Shown here piece by piece: positions 1 to 8,805 of a stretch of 64,000 nucleotides of DNA. The notes under the pieces are model-generated. The model saw only the letters and a list, made by a program, of their open reading frames with translations, searched no databases and was not told the DNA's origin. Source of the DNA: JAAXKN01 sp036261625 (GTDB lineage Bacteria; Bacteroidota; Ignavibacteria; Ignavibacteriales; SURF-24); assembly GCA_036261625.1 (NCBI GenBank), contig DATAKL010000074.1:1-64000 (forward strand), written 5' to 3'. A program made the position numbers and the translations under genes. Position 1 is the first letter of the stretch, and each line of letters starts with the position of its first letter.

Positions 1-6
1 TCAGTC

Positions 7-145
7 GCCCGCCTCAGGCGGGCTTCCTCACCCCGGGCTAAAGACAATGCGCCCCTTATCGGGGCTTAATGACTGCGCTATTCCAGATGCTCTGTTTTCA
101 CGAAGTTTTATGAATCGTTAAGTTGACGCGTGAAGCCTGAGGCGG
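7..145. repeat. GC-rich hairpin with distant inverted partner
   Basis: A perfect hairpin (GCCCGCC-TCA-GGCGGGC) lies at 7-23. Its 11-base core at 9-19 recurs as an exact reverse complement (GCCTGAGGCGG) at 135-145. The rest of the 312 bases left of the alcohol dehydrogenase stop codon shows no convincing gene. The hairpin could be a terminator for a gene beyond the left edge or part of a small dispersed palindrome; a related GGCGGAC palindrome occurs at 1616-1639. Confidence 0.45.
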
Positions 146-312
146 ACCATGTTGTCGTAATGCCCGCCATACATCCTGCCCCTCCGAGGCTCTGTATTAT
201 TTTTTGAATGGCATATACTACAGACAAATCGCTCCTCCGGAGCTCTGTCATTAGCCGATCTGTATCTGTTCAGATTTTTATGCCGTTAATCTTACACATT
301 GAACCGGAATGT

Positions 313-1491
313 TTATTTAAATGAGTTTCTGATTATAGATACGGTATCTTCATTCGAGAGTGCGCGGGGATCGAGCGAGAAAAGTCCTCCCATCGTATCC
401 TTTGCGTTTTTGGCAAGAGTCTCAATTTCAGATTCCTTAATGCCAAAGTCCGACATTTTAAGTTCACTTACATTGCAGGCTGTCTGCATTTCTTTTAAGG
501 CTTCTATAAACCTGCATGCGGCTTCTTCTTCTGTAAGCCCCTTTATCTCTTTTCCCATAGCTTCGGCCATCAGGGCAAGTCTTTCCGGGACATGTTTCAC
601 AAAGAAAGAAAAATATGCAATGGAGAGCATAATAAGTCCTGCCCCGTGCGGCAGCTCAGGATGAAAAGCGCTTAAGGCATGCTCCATTGAATGTTCTGAA
701 GTGCAGCTTGAAGTGGATTCTACCATTCCTGAAAGTGTATTTGCAAGTGCCACATTTGTACGGGCATCCATATCACTGCCGTTTTTAACGGCTTTCGGCA
801 GATAACGGCTTAAAAGTCCAATGCTCTTAAGGGCAAAAATGTCGCTTACGGGGTTTGCAGCCTTTGCAATAAAACCTTCTGCTGCATGAAAGAATGCGTC
901 AAAACCCTGGTAAGCAGTAAGATGGGGTGGTACAGTTATCATAAGTTCAGGATCCACAATTGAGAGACAGGGGAAAGTATCCTGGTTGCCAAAGCCTATT
1001 TTCTCATTGCGTTCTTCGTGAGTAATTACGCTCCACGGGTCGGCTTCGGTTCCTGTGCCGGCAGTAGTTGTTATGGCTACAATGGGAAGGGCTCCATTTT
1101 GAGGTGTCTTCCCCTTGCCCGTTCCGCCGTGGATATAATCCCAGTAATCCCCCGGGTTCTTAGCCATTACGGCGATACTTTTAGAAGAGTCGATGGCGCT
1201 TCCGCCGCCAAGTCCCAGTATGAAGTCGCAGCCGTTTTCCTTAGCCGCTAAAGCACCTTCCATTACGTGCAGTCTGATCGGGTTAGGTAGTATTTTATCA
1301 AAAACAACTGATTCAACGCCGTTATCCTTAAGCAGTTTAGTTACCCTCTCCAGATATCCGAACTTCTTCATTGAAGTGCCGTTTGTGGTAACTATCAGGG
1401 CTTTTTTGCCGGGCAGTTTTTCTTTTGAAAGCATATTAAGCTTTCCTGCGCCGAATAAAATTTTTGTCGGAATATTATACTGAAAATTCAT
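313..1491 (-). CDS. Iron-containing (type III) alcohol dehydrogenase
   Basis: A 392-residue protein of normal length for group III Fe-dependent alcohol dehydrogenases, soluble NAD(P)-dependent enzymes that interconvert alcohols and aldehydes or ketones. It begins with the family-typical 'IPTKILFGAGKL' strand. The nucleotide-binding GGGS motif followed by AIDSSKS is near residue 95. The metal ligands are supplied by the Asp/His of 'DAFFHAAEGF' and the His residues of 'SEHSMEHALSAFHPELPHGAG'-like sequence near residues 265-285. It is transcribed alone, with about 165 bp separating it from the upstream ArsR-like gene on the same strand. Substrate cannot be deduced; butanol dehydrogenase-like or lactaldehyde reductase-like activities are both possible. 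Confidence 0.9.
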   Translation of the reverse strand: MNFQYNIPTKILFGAGKLNMLSKEKLPGKKALIVTTNGTSMKKFGYLERVTKLLKDNGVESVVFDKILPNPIRLHVMEGALAAKENGCDFILGLGGGSAIDSSKSIAVMAKNPGDYWDYIHGGTGKGKTPQNGALPIVAITTTAGTGTEADPWSVITHEERNEKIGFGNQDTFPCLSIVDPELMITVPPHLTAYQGFDAFFHAAEGFIAKAANPVSDIFALKSIGLLSRYLPKAVKNGSDMDARTNVALANTLSGMVESTSSCTSEHSMEHALSAFHPELPHGAGLIMLSIAYFSFFVKHVPERLALMAEAMGKEIKGLTEEEAACRFIEALKEMQTACNVSELKMSDFGIKESEIETLAKNAKDTMGGLFSLDPRALSNEDTVSIIRNSFK

Positions 1492-1615
1492 TTATGTAAA
1501 CTCCTGATTTTACGATTTGATAAAAATTTTACGGCTGGAAATTTACGAATTTTGAATCGTAAATCAGAAATGATTCTGTGTGCGGATGGAAAATTATTTG
1601 TCAGACCTATTCAGA

Positions 1616-1639
1616 GGGGCGGACCTCTCTGTCCGCCCC
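1616..1639 (-). terminator. Strong hairpin downstream of the ArsR/GIY-YIG gene
   Basis: A perfect 9-bp stem GGGGCGGAC/GTCCGCCCC with a 6-base loop begins 18 bases after the stop codon of the ArsR-type gene on the minus strand. No U-tract follows on that strand, so it may be a non-canonical terminator or a dispersed palindrome related to the one at the left edge. Confidence 0.45.
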
Positions 1640-1657
1640 GTATTTAATACACGGGAG

Positions 1658-2689
1658 CTAAACCTTCTTAGCCGGCTTCAGCTTATTGTAGCCTCTTTCC
1701 CCGTAAGGCTGAAGCTTTTCAAGCCAGAGTTCTTCCAGAAAAGCCAGGTCTTTTGCATAGTTATAGTTTGCAGGAGCATCCTTCTTTGGCTCAAGCGTGT
1801 CGAGTACCTCAAAAGAGACACCTTTATCCCCGAGCTCATTCCAGGCCTCCTGAAGTTCTTTTATCTCGTGCAGCCCCCAATCCCTTAAGGCAACCATATG
1901 CAGGTTCCTTTTGGCCTGAAGGTTCTTCCCCGAGCCTACGAATATTTTCCCGTTCTTCAGGTTCTTTAACTGATATACTCCCATAACAGGTTTGTCTTTT
2001 TCTTTGTAGTCTCTTACAATTTCCTTTCTTTTTGCCGTATCCATTTTCTTCTCCTGTGCCGTTTGCTTAATGTCTGTGTTCTTAGTATAAGACTTTTCAA
2101 GGAATTCCGGCGTGTCTGTACCCGAATTATTCCGGTACTGTGGACACACCCGGTAGCTGCCTCTTTCTCTGTCCATCATTTTTTCATCAATAAAATAGCG
2201 CCTGAGGGAGCAGTAATCCTCATGAATTTCCTCCAGCAGAAGATCCACTTCCTTTTCAGGATAGGTCTTGTCCCTGTCAAAAATCTTAACTATTTCCTCA
2301 AGTACAATGAGGCGCTTTTTGTGCTGCGAGGGGATTCTTAAAAGTTTACCACCGCTGAAGCAGGAGGCAATTACTTTCTTTCTGTATTCTTTCATTCTTT
2401 CATCCTGCATGGGTCTTTCAGCATTCACAAATGAAACGATATCTTTAAGTGTACTTGAAAAAATATCCTTATTTATGTGAAACACAGCATAATACTGCTC
2501 CTTCTGCCTGTAAACGAGGCCGGAGCTTTCCAGTTTTTTCATGTGGAAGCTTAGGGTGGACTCCGAGAGATTGAGCCTGCGGGCAAGTTCTTCCAGGTAC
2601 TGCGGCTTTTCCACAAGTGAATTTACAATTAAAAGCCTCGATGTGTCCCCGAGCGCCTTCATTATGCTGATGCTTTCATTAATTCCCAT
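1658..2689 (-). CDS. ArsR-type HTH / DUF2087 / GIY-YIG fusion protein
   Basis: A 343-residue protein with three parts. Residues 1-90 are an ArsR-type winged helix ('ALGDTSRLLIVNSLVEKP', then 'LNLSESTLSFHMKKLESSGL'). Residues about 110-195 match DUF2087 ('RIPSQHKKRLIVLEEIVKIF', 'YPEKEVDLLLEEIHEDYCSL', 'RRYFID'), a domain often attached to ArsR-like regulators. A lysine-rich linker leads to a C-terminal GIY-YIG-like domain at about 236-335, with 'GVYQL' in place of GIY, 'IFVGS' in place of YIG, a following 'QAKRNLH' basic stretch and a Glu in 'FLEELWLEKL'. No clear metal-sensing Cys pair is seen in the HTH. It is probably a DNA-binding repressor that controls itself through the direct repeats upstream. 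Whether the GIY-YIG part still cuts nucleic acid is unknown. Confidence 0.8.
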   Translation of the reverse strand: MGINESISIMKALGDTSRLLIVNSLVEKPQYLEELARRLNLSESTLSFHMKKLESSGLVYRQKEQYYAVFHINKDIFSSTLKDIVSFVNAERPMQDERMKEYRKKVIASCFSGGKLLRIPSQHKKRLIVLEEIVKIFDRDKTYPEKEVDLLLEEIHEDYCSLRRYFIDEKMMDRERGSYRVCPQYRNNSGTDTPEFLEKSYTKNTDIKQTAQEKKMDTAKRKEIVRDYKEKDKPVMGVYQLKNLKNGKIFVGSGKNLQAKRNLHMVALRDWGLHEIKELQEAWNELGDKGVSFEVLDTLEPKKDAPANYNYAKDLAFLEELWLEKLQPYGERGYNKLKPAKKV

Positions 2690-2713
2690 ACAGATCCCGT
2701 TTTATTTATTTCG

Positions 2714-2784
2714 ATAAGTATCAAAGTAAAAGTAATTAAAACTTTGCCCTGATGCAAATATATATTTATAAGTATCGAAGTAAA
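2714..2784 (-). promoter_or_regulatory. Direct-repeat operator upstream of the ArsR-type gene
   Basis: ATAAGTATCAAAGTAAA at 2714-2730 is repeated as ATAAGTATCGAAGTAAA at 2768-2784, 16 of 17 bases identical and 54 bases apart, just upstream of the ArsR-type gene start at 2689. Each copy carries a GATA/TATC-like partial dyad, as expected of winged-helix dimer sites. Autoregulation is inferred. Confidence 0.55.
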
Positions 2785-2798
2785 TTATATCCTTCCGC

Positions 2799-2831
2799 AA
2801 AAAAAAAGCCCGGAGGAAGCTTCCTCCGGGC
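2799..2831 (-). terminator. Rho-independent terminator
   Basis: A 12-bp perfect inverted repeat (GCCCGGAGGAAG and its complement, 2808-2831) is followed on the minus strand by nine T residues (2799-2807). It terminates the exported-protein gene ending at 2913. Confidence 0.85.
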
Positions 2832-2912
2832 AGATCAGATGGCCTTTTCCAACAAAAGGCCGGTATATATGAGAACAGTTATATTGAGAGGTAAAAAGCG
2901 CTCCGGGTTATT

Positions 2913-3530
2913 TTAGAATACTCCGAACTTTAATGCAATTCCGCCTGAAAAGTTGCTGAAATCCGAATTCTTTAAGCCGTAGGTGTCGACCCCGTTAACG
3001 AAGCGGTAGCTTACGTTAAAACCAACCTTCATAAATTTTGCAACGTTTAATTCTCCGCTTATTCCGGGTTCAAGAACAAACAGCACATCTCCATTATTGT
3101 CGTCGTTCCAGTTGTCTGAATCCCAGTTGCAGGCAGAGTTTGCTGAGCGGTAAGAAACCCCGCCTGCACCGATAAGAAGAGAGACAGATGAATGCAGAAG
3201 TTCATCGGGAGTGAAATAATATTCCAAAACGCCGCCGCCGTAACCAAAGTTAACATAAGGCTGTGATCTGTAGTTAAATAAGTTCTGTACGTCACTGTTT
3301 GCCTTGATGTTGTTTGCAAGACCGTATCCGCCAAATCCAATGAGTACCTGGTGGTTTATCAGCCAGCCGCCGTAACCGCCTGCAAGAACGCCGAAATTGT
3401 TTTTAACTGAAGAGAACTTTACCTGAGGTCCGCCGAAGCCGCCATTGTCCATTTCCCCTTCAAAGAATGATTTCCTCTGTGCAAATACAGATGCAGCAAG
3501 AAGTAAAACGATAAGTAATGCCTTTTTCAT
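2913..3530 (-). CDS. Exported barrel-like protein of unknown function
   Basis: The protein has a signal peptide ('MKKALLIVLLLAASVFAQ') and about 187 mature residues rich in Gly, Asn and aromatic residues, in alternating strand-like patterns ('YGGWLINHQVLIGFGGYGL', 'VGFNVSYRFVNG', 'GGIALKFGVF'). It ends in Phe, as outer-membrane barrels often do. An upstream ATG at 3542 is in frame, but GGAG six bases before the ATG at 3530 and the clean signal peptide favour the latter. The glycine-rich 'FGGPQVKFS...NFGVLAGGYGGWL' start resembles small beta-barrel or autotransporter-like surface proteins; no family was recognised with confidence. Its promoter region carries the 79-bp element also found before the receiver gene at 8906, so the two are probably co-regulated. 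Confidence 0.65.
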   Translation of the reverse strand: MKKALLIVLLLAASVFAQRKSFFEGEMDNGGFGGPQVKFSSVKNNFGVLAGGYGGWLINHQVLIGFGGYGLANNIKANSDVQNLFNYRSQPYVNFGYGGGVLEYYFTPDELLHSSVSLLIGAGGVSYRSANSACNWDSDNWNDDNNGDVLFVLEPGISGELNVAKFMKVGFNVSYRFVNGVDTYGLKNSDFSNFSGGIALKFGVF

Positions 3531-3569
3531 TTTGAACTCCATTTTTTATTGTTGTTAGTGTTGTTTGAA

Positions 3570-3648
3570 CTTACATAGTAAATTTACATTCTGAGAGCCG
3601 CGCAATAAATTGGCAAATGACGGATTGTTTTGTAGTCCCTGGACTATA
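3570..3648 (-). promoter_or_regulatory. Shared regulatory element, copy A
   Basis: Read on the minus strand towards the gene starting at 3530: the dyad TAGTCC-AG-GGACTA, then CAAAA, ATCCG, TTGCCAATTT, a variable 16-base spacer and a TGTAA...TGTAAG segment. By eye, about 35 of the first 42 bases match copy B at 8806-8884, and the total length is identical. TTGCCA could act as a -35-like box with TGTAA-type sequence 22 bases later; the dyad is a likely activator site. The GH30 gene at 3754-5217 diverges on the other side and might also be affected. Confidence 0.7.
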
Positions 3649-3777
3649 GCAGCAAAAAGAATTTTCTCATTAGTATTTGTTTTACTTTCATCTTAATCCT
3701 ACTTTTGTGAAGTAAGTTCGGTGAATTTTCAAACAACATAACGGTGAAGTCAATTGCATTATCTGTCAGGCAAAACA

Positions 3778-5217
3778 ATGAAAACCAACAGCTATCATAT
3801 TTTGATAGCAGCCATATTACTTATTTCTTCAGGACTTTCTTACGGATGCAAGAAAAAGGAAAACGTGACAAACCCGGTTTCGCAGGAAAGCAAAACTGTT
3901 CAGTTCTGGCTTACTGATCCGGCAAAGAATATTTATTTCACTGAACAGCAAAGTATTTCTTATTCTGATGCCGTGGGTGCCTTGAATACGATTGCTGTAA
4001 ATGCAGCTGAGCAATACCAGGTAATGGACGGCTTCGGATGCGCCCTGACCGGGGGAAGTGCATACCATATTTATAATATGCCTGAGGCTGAAAGAAAAAA
4101 GCTTTTGACTGAACTCTTTGATGATAAAGATAAGAACATTGGCATCAGTTACTTACGAATCAGCATCGGGGCTTCGGACCTGGATGCAAAAGTATTTTCC
4201 TATGATGACCTCCCCGCAGGGCAGACAGACGTGGATATGAAGAAGTTTTCACTTGCCGAAGACAAGAAATGCCTTATCCCTCTTCTAAAGGAAATTCTGG
4301 CAGTAAATCCCAACATAAAAATACTCGCTTCACCCTGGTCGGCGCCCTTATGGATGAAGACAACAGGTAAAAGCGTTGGCGGAAGCCTTAAGCCTGAATA
4401 CTACGATGCATACTCAAAGTATTTTATATCTTATATAATGGGTATGAAAAGTGAAGGCATTAATATAGATGCAATTACGGTGCAGAATGAACCTCTGCAT
4501 GGCGGCAACAACCCCAGCATGGTAATGCCTGCAAGCCAGCAGGCCGAGTTTATTAAGACCAGCCTGGGACCGGCATTCAAGACGGTAGGAATAAACACAA
4601 AAATTATTATTTATGACCACAATGCAGACCGGATCGATTACCCGATATCTGTTCTGAACGATGCGGATGCAAAAAAATATATCGATGGTTCAGCTTTTCA
4701 TCTTTATGGCGGATCGATCAATGACTTAAGCCAGGTGCATTCCTTACATCCTGATAAAAACCTCTATTTCACTGAGCAGTGGGTCGGTGCCGGATCGAGT
4801 TTTGCAGACAACCTTAAATTCCATTTAAGTGAACTTGTAATCGGAGGCTCAAGAAACTGGTGCAAAACTGTGCTGGAGTGGAATCTTGCTTCAAACTCAG
4901 CCCTTACGCCTCATACTGACGGAGGCTGCGACCAGTGCCTGGGATCCATAACAGTTGACGGCAGCCAGGTTACGCGCAACGTGGGCTACTACATTATGGC
5001 CCATGCCTCCAAATTCGTAAGGCCCGGTTCAAAGAGAATAGAATCGAATATTCCCGCTTCTGACCTGCCGAACGTGGCTTTTCTGACACCCGAGGGGAGG
5101 GTTGTTGTTATTGTGCTTAACAACGGATCAACCGCAAAAGCATTCAATCTGAAAGTAGTAGCCAAGAACATAACAGCTTCGCTTGCAGCCGGTGCGGCAG
5201 GCACGTTTGTCTGGTAA
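3778..5217 (+). CDS. Glycoside hydrolase family 30 lipoprotein (glucosylceramidase-like)
   Basis: A secreted retaining glycosidase of the GH30 clan, 479 residues from the chosen ATG. The start at 3778 gives a lipoprotein signal ('MKTNSYHILIAA' ... 'SGLSYGC'); a start at 3754 would add eight residues. GH30 markers are clear: 'YQVMDGFGCALTGGSAYHI' near the N-terminus, 'LRISIGASDLD', 'ILASPWSAPLWMKT', the acid/base Glu in 'ITVQNEPLHG' and the nucleophile Glu in 'LYFTEQWVG'. A short C-terminal beta domain ('VAFLTPEGRVVVIVLNNGS') completes the fold. It probably acts on beta-1,6- or beta-1,3-glucan or a glycolipid at the cell surface; specificity is not deducible. It is monocistronic and divergent from the exported protein at 2913. 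Confidence 0.88.
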   Translation: MKTNSYHILIAAILLISSGLSYGCKKKENVTNPVSQESKTVQFWLTDPAKNIYFTEQQSISYSDAVGALNTIAVNAAEQYQVMDGFGCALTGGSAYHIYNMPEAERKKLLTELFDDKDKNIGISYLRISIGASDLDAKVFSYDDLPAGQTDVDMKKFSLAEDKKCLIPLLKEILAVNPNIKILASPWSAPLWMKTTGKSVGGSLKPEYYDAYSKYFISYIMGMKSEGINIDAITVQNEPLHGGNNPSMVMPASQQAEFIKTSLGPAFKTVGINTKIIIYDHNADRIDYPISVLNDADAKKYIDGSAFHLYGGSINDLSQVHSLHPDKNLYFTEQWVGAGSSFADNLKFHLSELVIGGSRNWCKTVLEWNLASNSALTPHTDGGCDQCLGSITVDGSQVTRNVGYYIMAHASKFVRPGSKRIESNIPASDLPNVAFLTPEGRVVVIVLNNGSTAKAFNLKVVAKNITASLAAGAAGTFVW

Positions 5218-5317
5218 AGAAAGTTTCATATAGTCAGGATTCCTGGCAGAGACGGTGTTTCTTAATTAAACTTGCTATAATAAATCTAACACGGTATTTT
5301 ACTGAAAAATAGCAGCT

Positions 5318-8065
5318 ATGATTGATAAAATCAAAAACGAGGATTTGCGCCGGTTATTTGCGCTTTCTCCTGAAATGTTCGCAATAATCGGCTATGACGG
5401 GTATTTCAAAATTCTGAACCCTGCATGGGAATCCTGCCTGGGCTACAGTACTGAGGAACTGCTCTCAAAACCGGTGACTTCCTTTATACATCCGGATGAC
5501 CTTGAGCTGAAAAGTTTTGATCTTGACACAATTAGCCAAAGCGGTGAAACGCCTTCCTTTATAAACCGCTACAGGTGCAAGGATGGATCGTACAAGTGGC
5601 TTCTTTGGATAGCAGAATCCTACTGTGAAGAAAAAATGGTCTTTGCCGCAGCACGCGATGTTACCAGTTATAAAAAAATTGAAACATCACTGCGTGAAAG
5701 CGAAGCCCGTTACCGTCTTATTGTTGAAGGCAGTCAGGATATATTTTTCTATGAGTGCTCTGAAGAAGGTAAAATCCGTTATATTTCTCCCTCCTTAAAG
5801 AACGTTACCGGTTATGACCCGTCAGAACTCCTTGGCAGAAGGCTCTCTGAGTTTAAGTGCACAGGTAAGGAAGTCCCAATTTCCTCTGAAGCAGACGAGG
5901 CTGAAGTCGTTAAGACATCAAAACATTCTCCGGAAAGCCTTACCTTCAGCCACAAAGAAGGTAGATGTATTATACTTGAGATTACAGAGTCTCACATAAA
6001 AGATTCCTCCGGGAAAAAACAGCTCATCGGATTTGCAAAGGATATAACAGAAAGGATCCTCTCCGAAAAGTCACTCAAGGAAAGCCAGCGCCGCATGTCG
6101 ACACTTATGAAGAACCTGCCCGGTATGGCATACCGCCTGAGGATGGATAGCGACTGGGTGATGGAATATGTAAGTGAAGGATCATATGCTCTTACAGGAT
6201 ATCATCCTGATGAACTCATCAGCAAGTATAACGTTGCCATGGGAAGCGTCATTCATCATGACGACATCTATGGAGCCTTCGAGCAGATAAATGCGGCTAT
6301 TGAAAAGCAAGTTCCTTTTACCATATCTTACCGCATTGTTACAGCTGACGGGAAACTCAAATGGGTGTGGGAACAGGGGCAGGGGATATACTCGCCCGAT
6401 GGACATATCGAAGCAGTTGAAGGCTTCATGACGGATGTTTCCCACTACAAAAATGCCGAAGAGGAACAAAAAAGGCTCAACCGTGCCCTTAAGGCTATCA
6501 CACAGGTAAACCAGATCATTATCCGTGCGTCGGATGAAATTACATTCTTAAACGATGTCCTTGGTATTATATGCAATATCGAGGGCTACAGGATGGCCTG
6601 GGTGGGCTACCTTGAAAATGATGCCGAAAAACTGATCCGTCCTGTAGCCTGGAAGGGGCATGAGGACGGATATCTTCAGCACGTAAAACTCTCCTGGGGA
6701 AATAACTATTTCGGTCAGGGTCCTACAGGCATTGCGGTCAGGACGAGGAAGCCTGCCATGCTGCATAATATTGAACGGGACCTGCCAAGTCCGCAGCTCA
6801 GGCAGACGGCCCAGGACCGGGGTTATATTTCGATCTACGCCGCACCCCTGATGGAAGATCAACACCCCTTTGGCGTACTTGCAATCTATGGAGATAAAGA
6901 CGATCTGTTTAATTCGGAAGAAAAGTCCTTACTCGAACAGCTTGCAAACGATATATCCTTCGGCATCTCAACTCTAAGGGCCCGCGCGGCAAAGCAGAAG
7001 GCAGAGGAAGCCCGGAAGGAAAGCGAAAAACGATACCAGACACTGGTTGAATCCTCTCCGATCGGCATCGGAATCCAGAGGGACTTAAAGTGGGCTTATG
7101 TCAACCCTGCAGCTGTAAAGATCTTTAATGCTTCCTCGGCTGATGAGGTCGTAGGAAGACGGGTTGATTCAATTGGTAATTTGTCTGAGCATACGAGGAA
7201 AACCATTGCTGAAAGGATGAGTAAAATTACCTCCGGAAGTATCCTGGAGCCTTTTGAGATCCAGGCGGTATTTAACGGCGGCAGGGAGGTCATTGTACAG
7301 TCAAGTTCCGTTCCCATTATTTACGAAGGCAGCCCGGCAGTTCTTACGCTTCTTAAAGAAATTACCAATGAGAAAATAGCAGAGCGCAGGCTGCAGGACT
7401 CCAAAGAAGAGCTACGGAGGCTTGCAGCACACCTCCAGGCAGCACGCGAGGAAGAGCGGACCTATATTGCCCGCGAGATTCATGATGAGCTGGGGCAATG
7501 CCTGACCGGCCTTAAAATGGATGTCTCTTTCCTTGAGGATCTTGTCAATGATAACACGGAGCTCTCCAATAAGGAGCATCTGCTGGAGAAAATTGCCTCG
7601 GCTTCCGCTCTGATAGACACGACTGTAAAGTCGGTCCGCAAGATTGCAAGCGAGTTGAGGCCTGTCATACTGGACAGCATGGGTCTTGAAGCGGCAATAG
7701 AGTGGCTGGCTGATGACTTCAGCTCCAGAAGCGGAATCCGATGCGAGTGCTTCCTGACGGTTCCTGAAATCAGGCTCGGGCGCGATAAGGCAACCGCCGT
7801 GTTCCGCATACTTCAGGAATCCTTAACAAACATCATGCGCCATGCGGAGGCTTCAAGAGTTACTGTGTCGTTTATTGAGGAAGAACAAAATTATTTAATG
7901 GAAATAAAAGATAACGGTAAAGGTATAAGCGAAGAGGACTTCAGGAAAGCCAAGTCCTTCGGACTCTTAGGCATGAAAGAACGCGCATACCTCTTTGGCG
8001 GTACAACTGAAATTGATAGTACACCCGGAAAAGGTACAACCGTAAGCGTTCAGATACCTTTTTAA
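5318..8065 (+). CDS. Multi-PAS/GAF sensor histidine kinase (NarL-type partner)
   Basis: A 915-residue soluble sensor kinase without membrane segments. Domains in order: PAS about 9-125, PAS with PAC about 130-245, PAS about 255-385 ('MEYVSEGSYALTGYHPDEL'), GAF about 400-550 ('PLMEDQHPFGVLAIYGD'), PAS about 570-690, then a HisKA_3 dimerisation domain with phospho-acceptor His722 in 'AREIHDELGQ', and a C-terminal ATPase with 'ILQESLTNIMRHAEAS', 'DNGKGI' and 'GLLGMKERA'. HisKA_3 kinases pair with LuxR/NarL-type regulators, and exactly such a gene follows 36 bp downstream, so the two form a two-component operon. The stacked PAS/GAF sensors suggest a cytoplasmic cue such as redox state, gas or small molecule; none can be named. 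Confidence 0.92.
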   Translation: MIDKIKNEDLRRLFALSPEMFAIIGYDGYFKILNPAWESCLGYSTEELLSKPVTSFIHPDDLELKSFDLDTISQSGETPSFINRYRCKDGSYKWLLWIAESYCEEKMVFAAARDVTSYKKIETSLRESEARYRLIVEGSQDIFFYECSEEGKIRYISPSLKNVTGYDPSELLGRRLSEFKCTGKEVPISSEADEAEVVKTSKHSPESLTFSHKEGRCIILEITESHIKDSSGKKQLIGFAKDITERILSEKSLKESQRRMSTLMKNLPGMAYRLRMDSDWVMEYVSEGSYALTGYHPDELISKYNVAMGSVIHHDDIYGAFEQINAAIEKQVPFTISYRIVTADGKLKWVWEQGQGIYSPDGHIEAVEGFMTDVSHYKNAEEEQKRLNRALKAITQVNQIIIRASDEITFLNDVLGIICNIEGYRMAWVGYLENDAEKLIRPVAWKGHEDGYLQHVKLSWGNNYFGQGPTGIAVRTRKPAMLHNIERDLPSPQLRQTAQDRGYISIYAAPLMEDQHPFGVLAIYGDKDDLFNSEEKSLLEQLANDISFGISTLRARAAKQKAEEARKESEKRYQTLVESSPIGIGIQRDLKWAYVNPAAVKIFNASSADEVVGRRVDSIGNLSEHTRKTIAERMSKITSGSILEPFEIQAVFNGGREVIVQSSSVPIIYEGSPAVLTLLKEITNEKIAERRLQDSKEELRRLAAHLQAAREEERTYIAREIHDELGQCLTGLKMDVSFLEDLVNDNTELSNKEHLLEKIASASALIDTTVKSVRKIASELRPVILDSMGLEAAIEWLADDFSSRSGIRCECFLTVPEIRLGRDKATAVFRILQESLTNIMRHAEASRVTVSFIEEEQNYLMEIKDNGKGISEEDFRKAKSFGLLGMKERAYLFGGTTEIDSTPGKGTTVSVQIPF

Positions 8066-8101
8066 TTAAATGAAAATGTTTAATCAGGCGGAAGTTGATT
8101 T

Positions 8102-8734
8102 ATGATAAAGCTTTTAATTGCCGATGACCATCCTGTAGTAAGAGAGGGATTAAAACAGATCGTTTCACAGTCGAAGGATATCAACGTAGCCGGCGAGGCT
8201 CTCGACGGCAATGAGGTCCTTGAAAAAGTATCAGCTGAAGACTGGGATGTTTTGATGCTCGACTTCGAGATGCCTGGCCGCGACGGCTTCGACGTGCTTA
8301 AGGAAATTCAGAGGATACGGCCTGGACTTCCGGTTCTGATGCTGAGCGTTCATCCTGAGGACCAGCTTGCCGTAAGAGCGCTCAAGATGGGGGCTGCGGG
8401 CTATATGAATAAGGTTACAGCTCCCAAAGAGCTTGTAAATGCCGTAATAAAGATCTATAACGGCGGCAAATATGTAAGTCCCGCACAGGCTGAAAAACTT
8501 GTACGCAATCTGTCCTCCAAAGCCGAGGATGAACCGCATGCTTTGCTTTCCGACAGGGAATTCCAGACACTGCGCCTGATCGTTTCAGGTAAAGAGGTAG
8601 AGGAAATTGCAGATGAAATGTTTATCAGCGTAAAAACCGTGCGCACATACCGCGACCGTATACTTGAAAAGCTGAGGCTTAAGAACAACGTCGAACTCAC
8701 TCACTATGCATTAAAACATAAATTACTGGACTAA
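8102..8734 (+). CDS. LuxR/NarL-family response regulator
   Basis: A 210-residue regulator with an N-terminal receiver (acid pair Asp8/Asp9, phospho-acceptor Asp54 in 'LMLDFEMPG', a conserved-type 'MLSV' switch region) and a C-terminal LuxR-type helix-turn-helix ('LSDREFQTLRLIVSGKEVEE', 'IADEMFISVKTVRTYRDRIL'). It lies 36 bp behind the PAS/GAF kinase and is the obvious phosphotransfer partner. The shared dyad element starts about 70 bp past its stop codon, making it the leading candidate for the protein that binds TAGTCC-N2-GGACTA; this is an inference from proximity. Confidence 0.93.
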   Translation: MIKLLIADDHPVVREGLKQIVSQSKDINVAGEALDGNEVLEKVSAEDWDVLMLDFEMPGRDGFDVLKEIQRIRPGLPVLMLSVHPEDQLAVRALKMGAAGYMNKVTAPKELVNAVIKIYNGGKYVSPAQAEKLVRNLSSKAEDEPHALLSDREFQTLRLIVSGKEVEEIADEMFISVKTVRTYRDRILEKLRLKNNVELTHYALKHKLLD

Positions 8735-8762
8735 AAGGTAAAGGGGCCTGCTCTTTACCTTT
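8733..8762 (+). terminator. Hairpin after the response regulator gene
   Basis: AAAGGTAAAG and CTTTACCTTT form a 10-bp stem around a GC-rich loop, beginning at the stop codon of the response regulator gene and followed by a T/C-rich stretch. Confidence 0.55.
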
Positions 8763-8805
8763 CCCCCTTTTCAAATCTCCACCACCCGGCAAAAAAACAG
8801 TCTCT

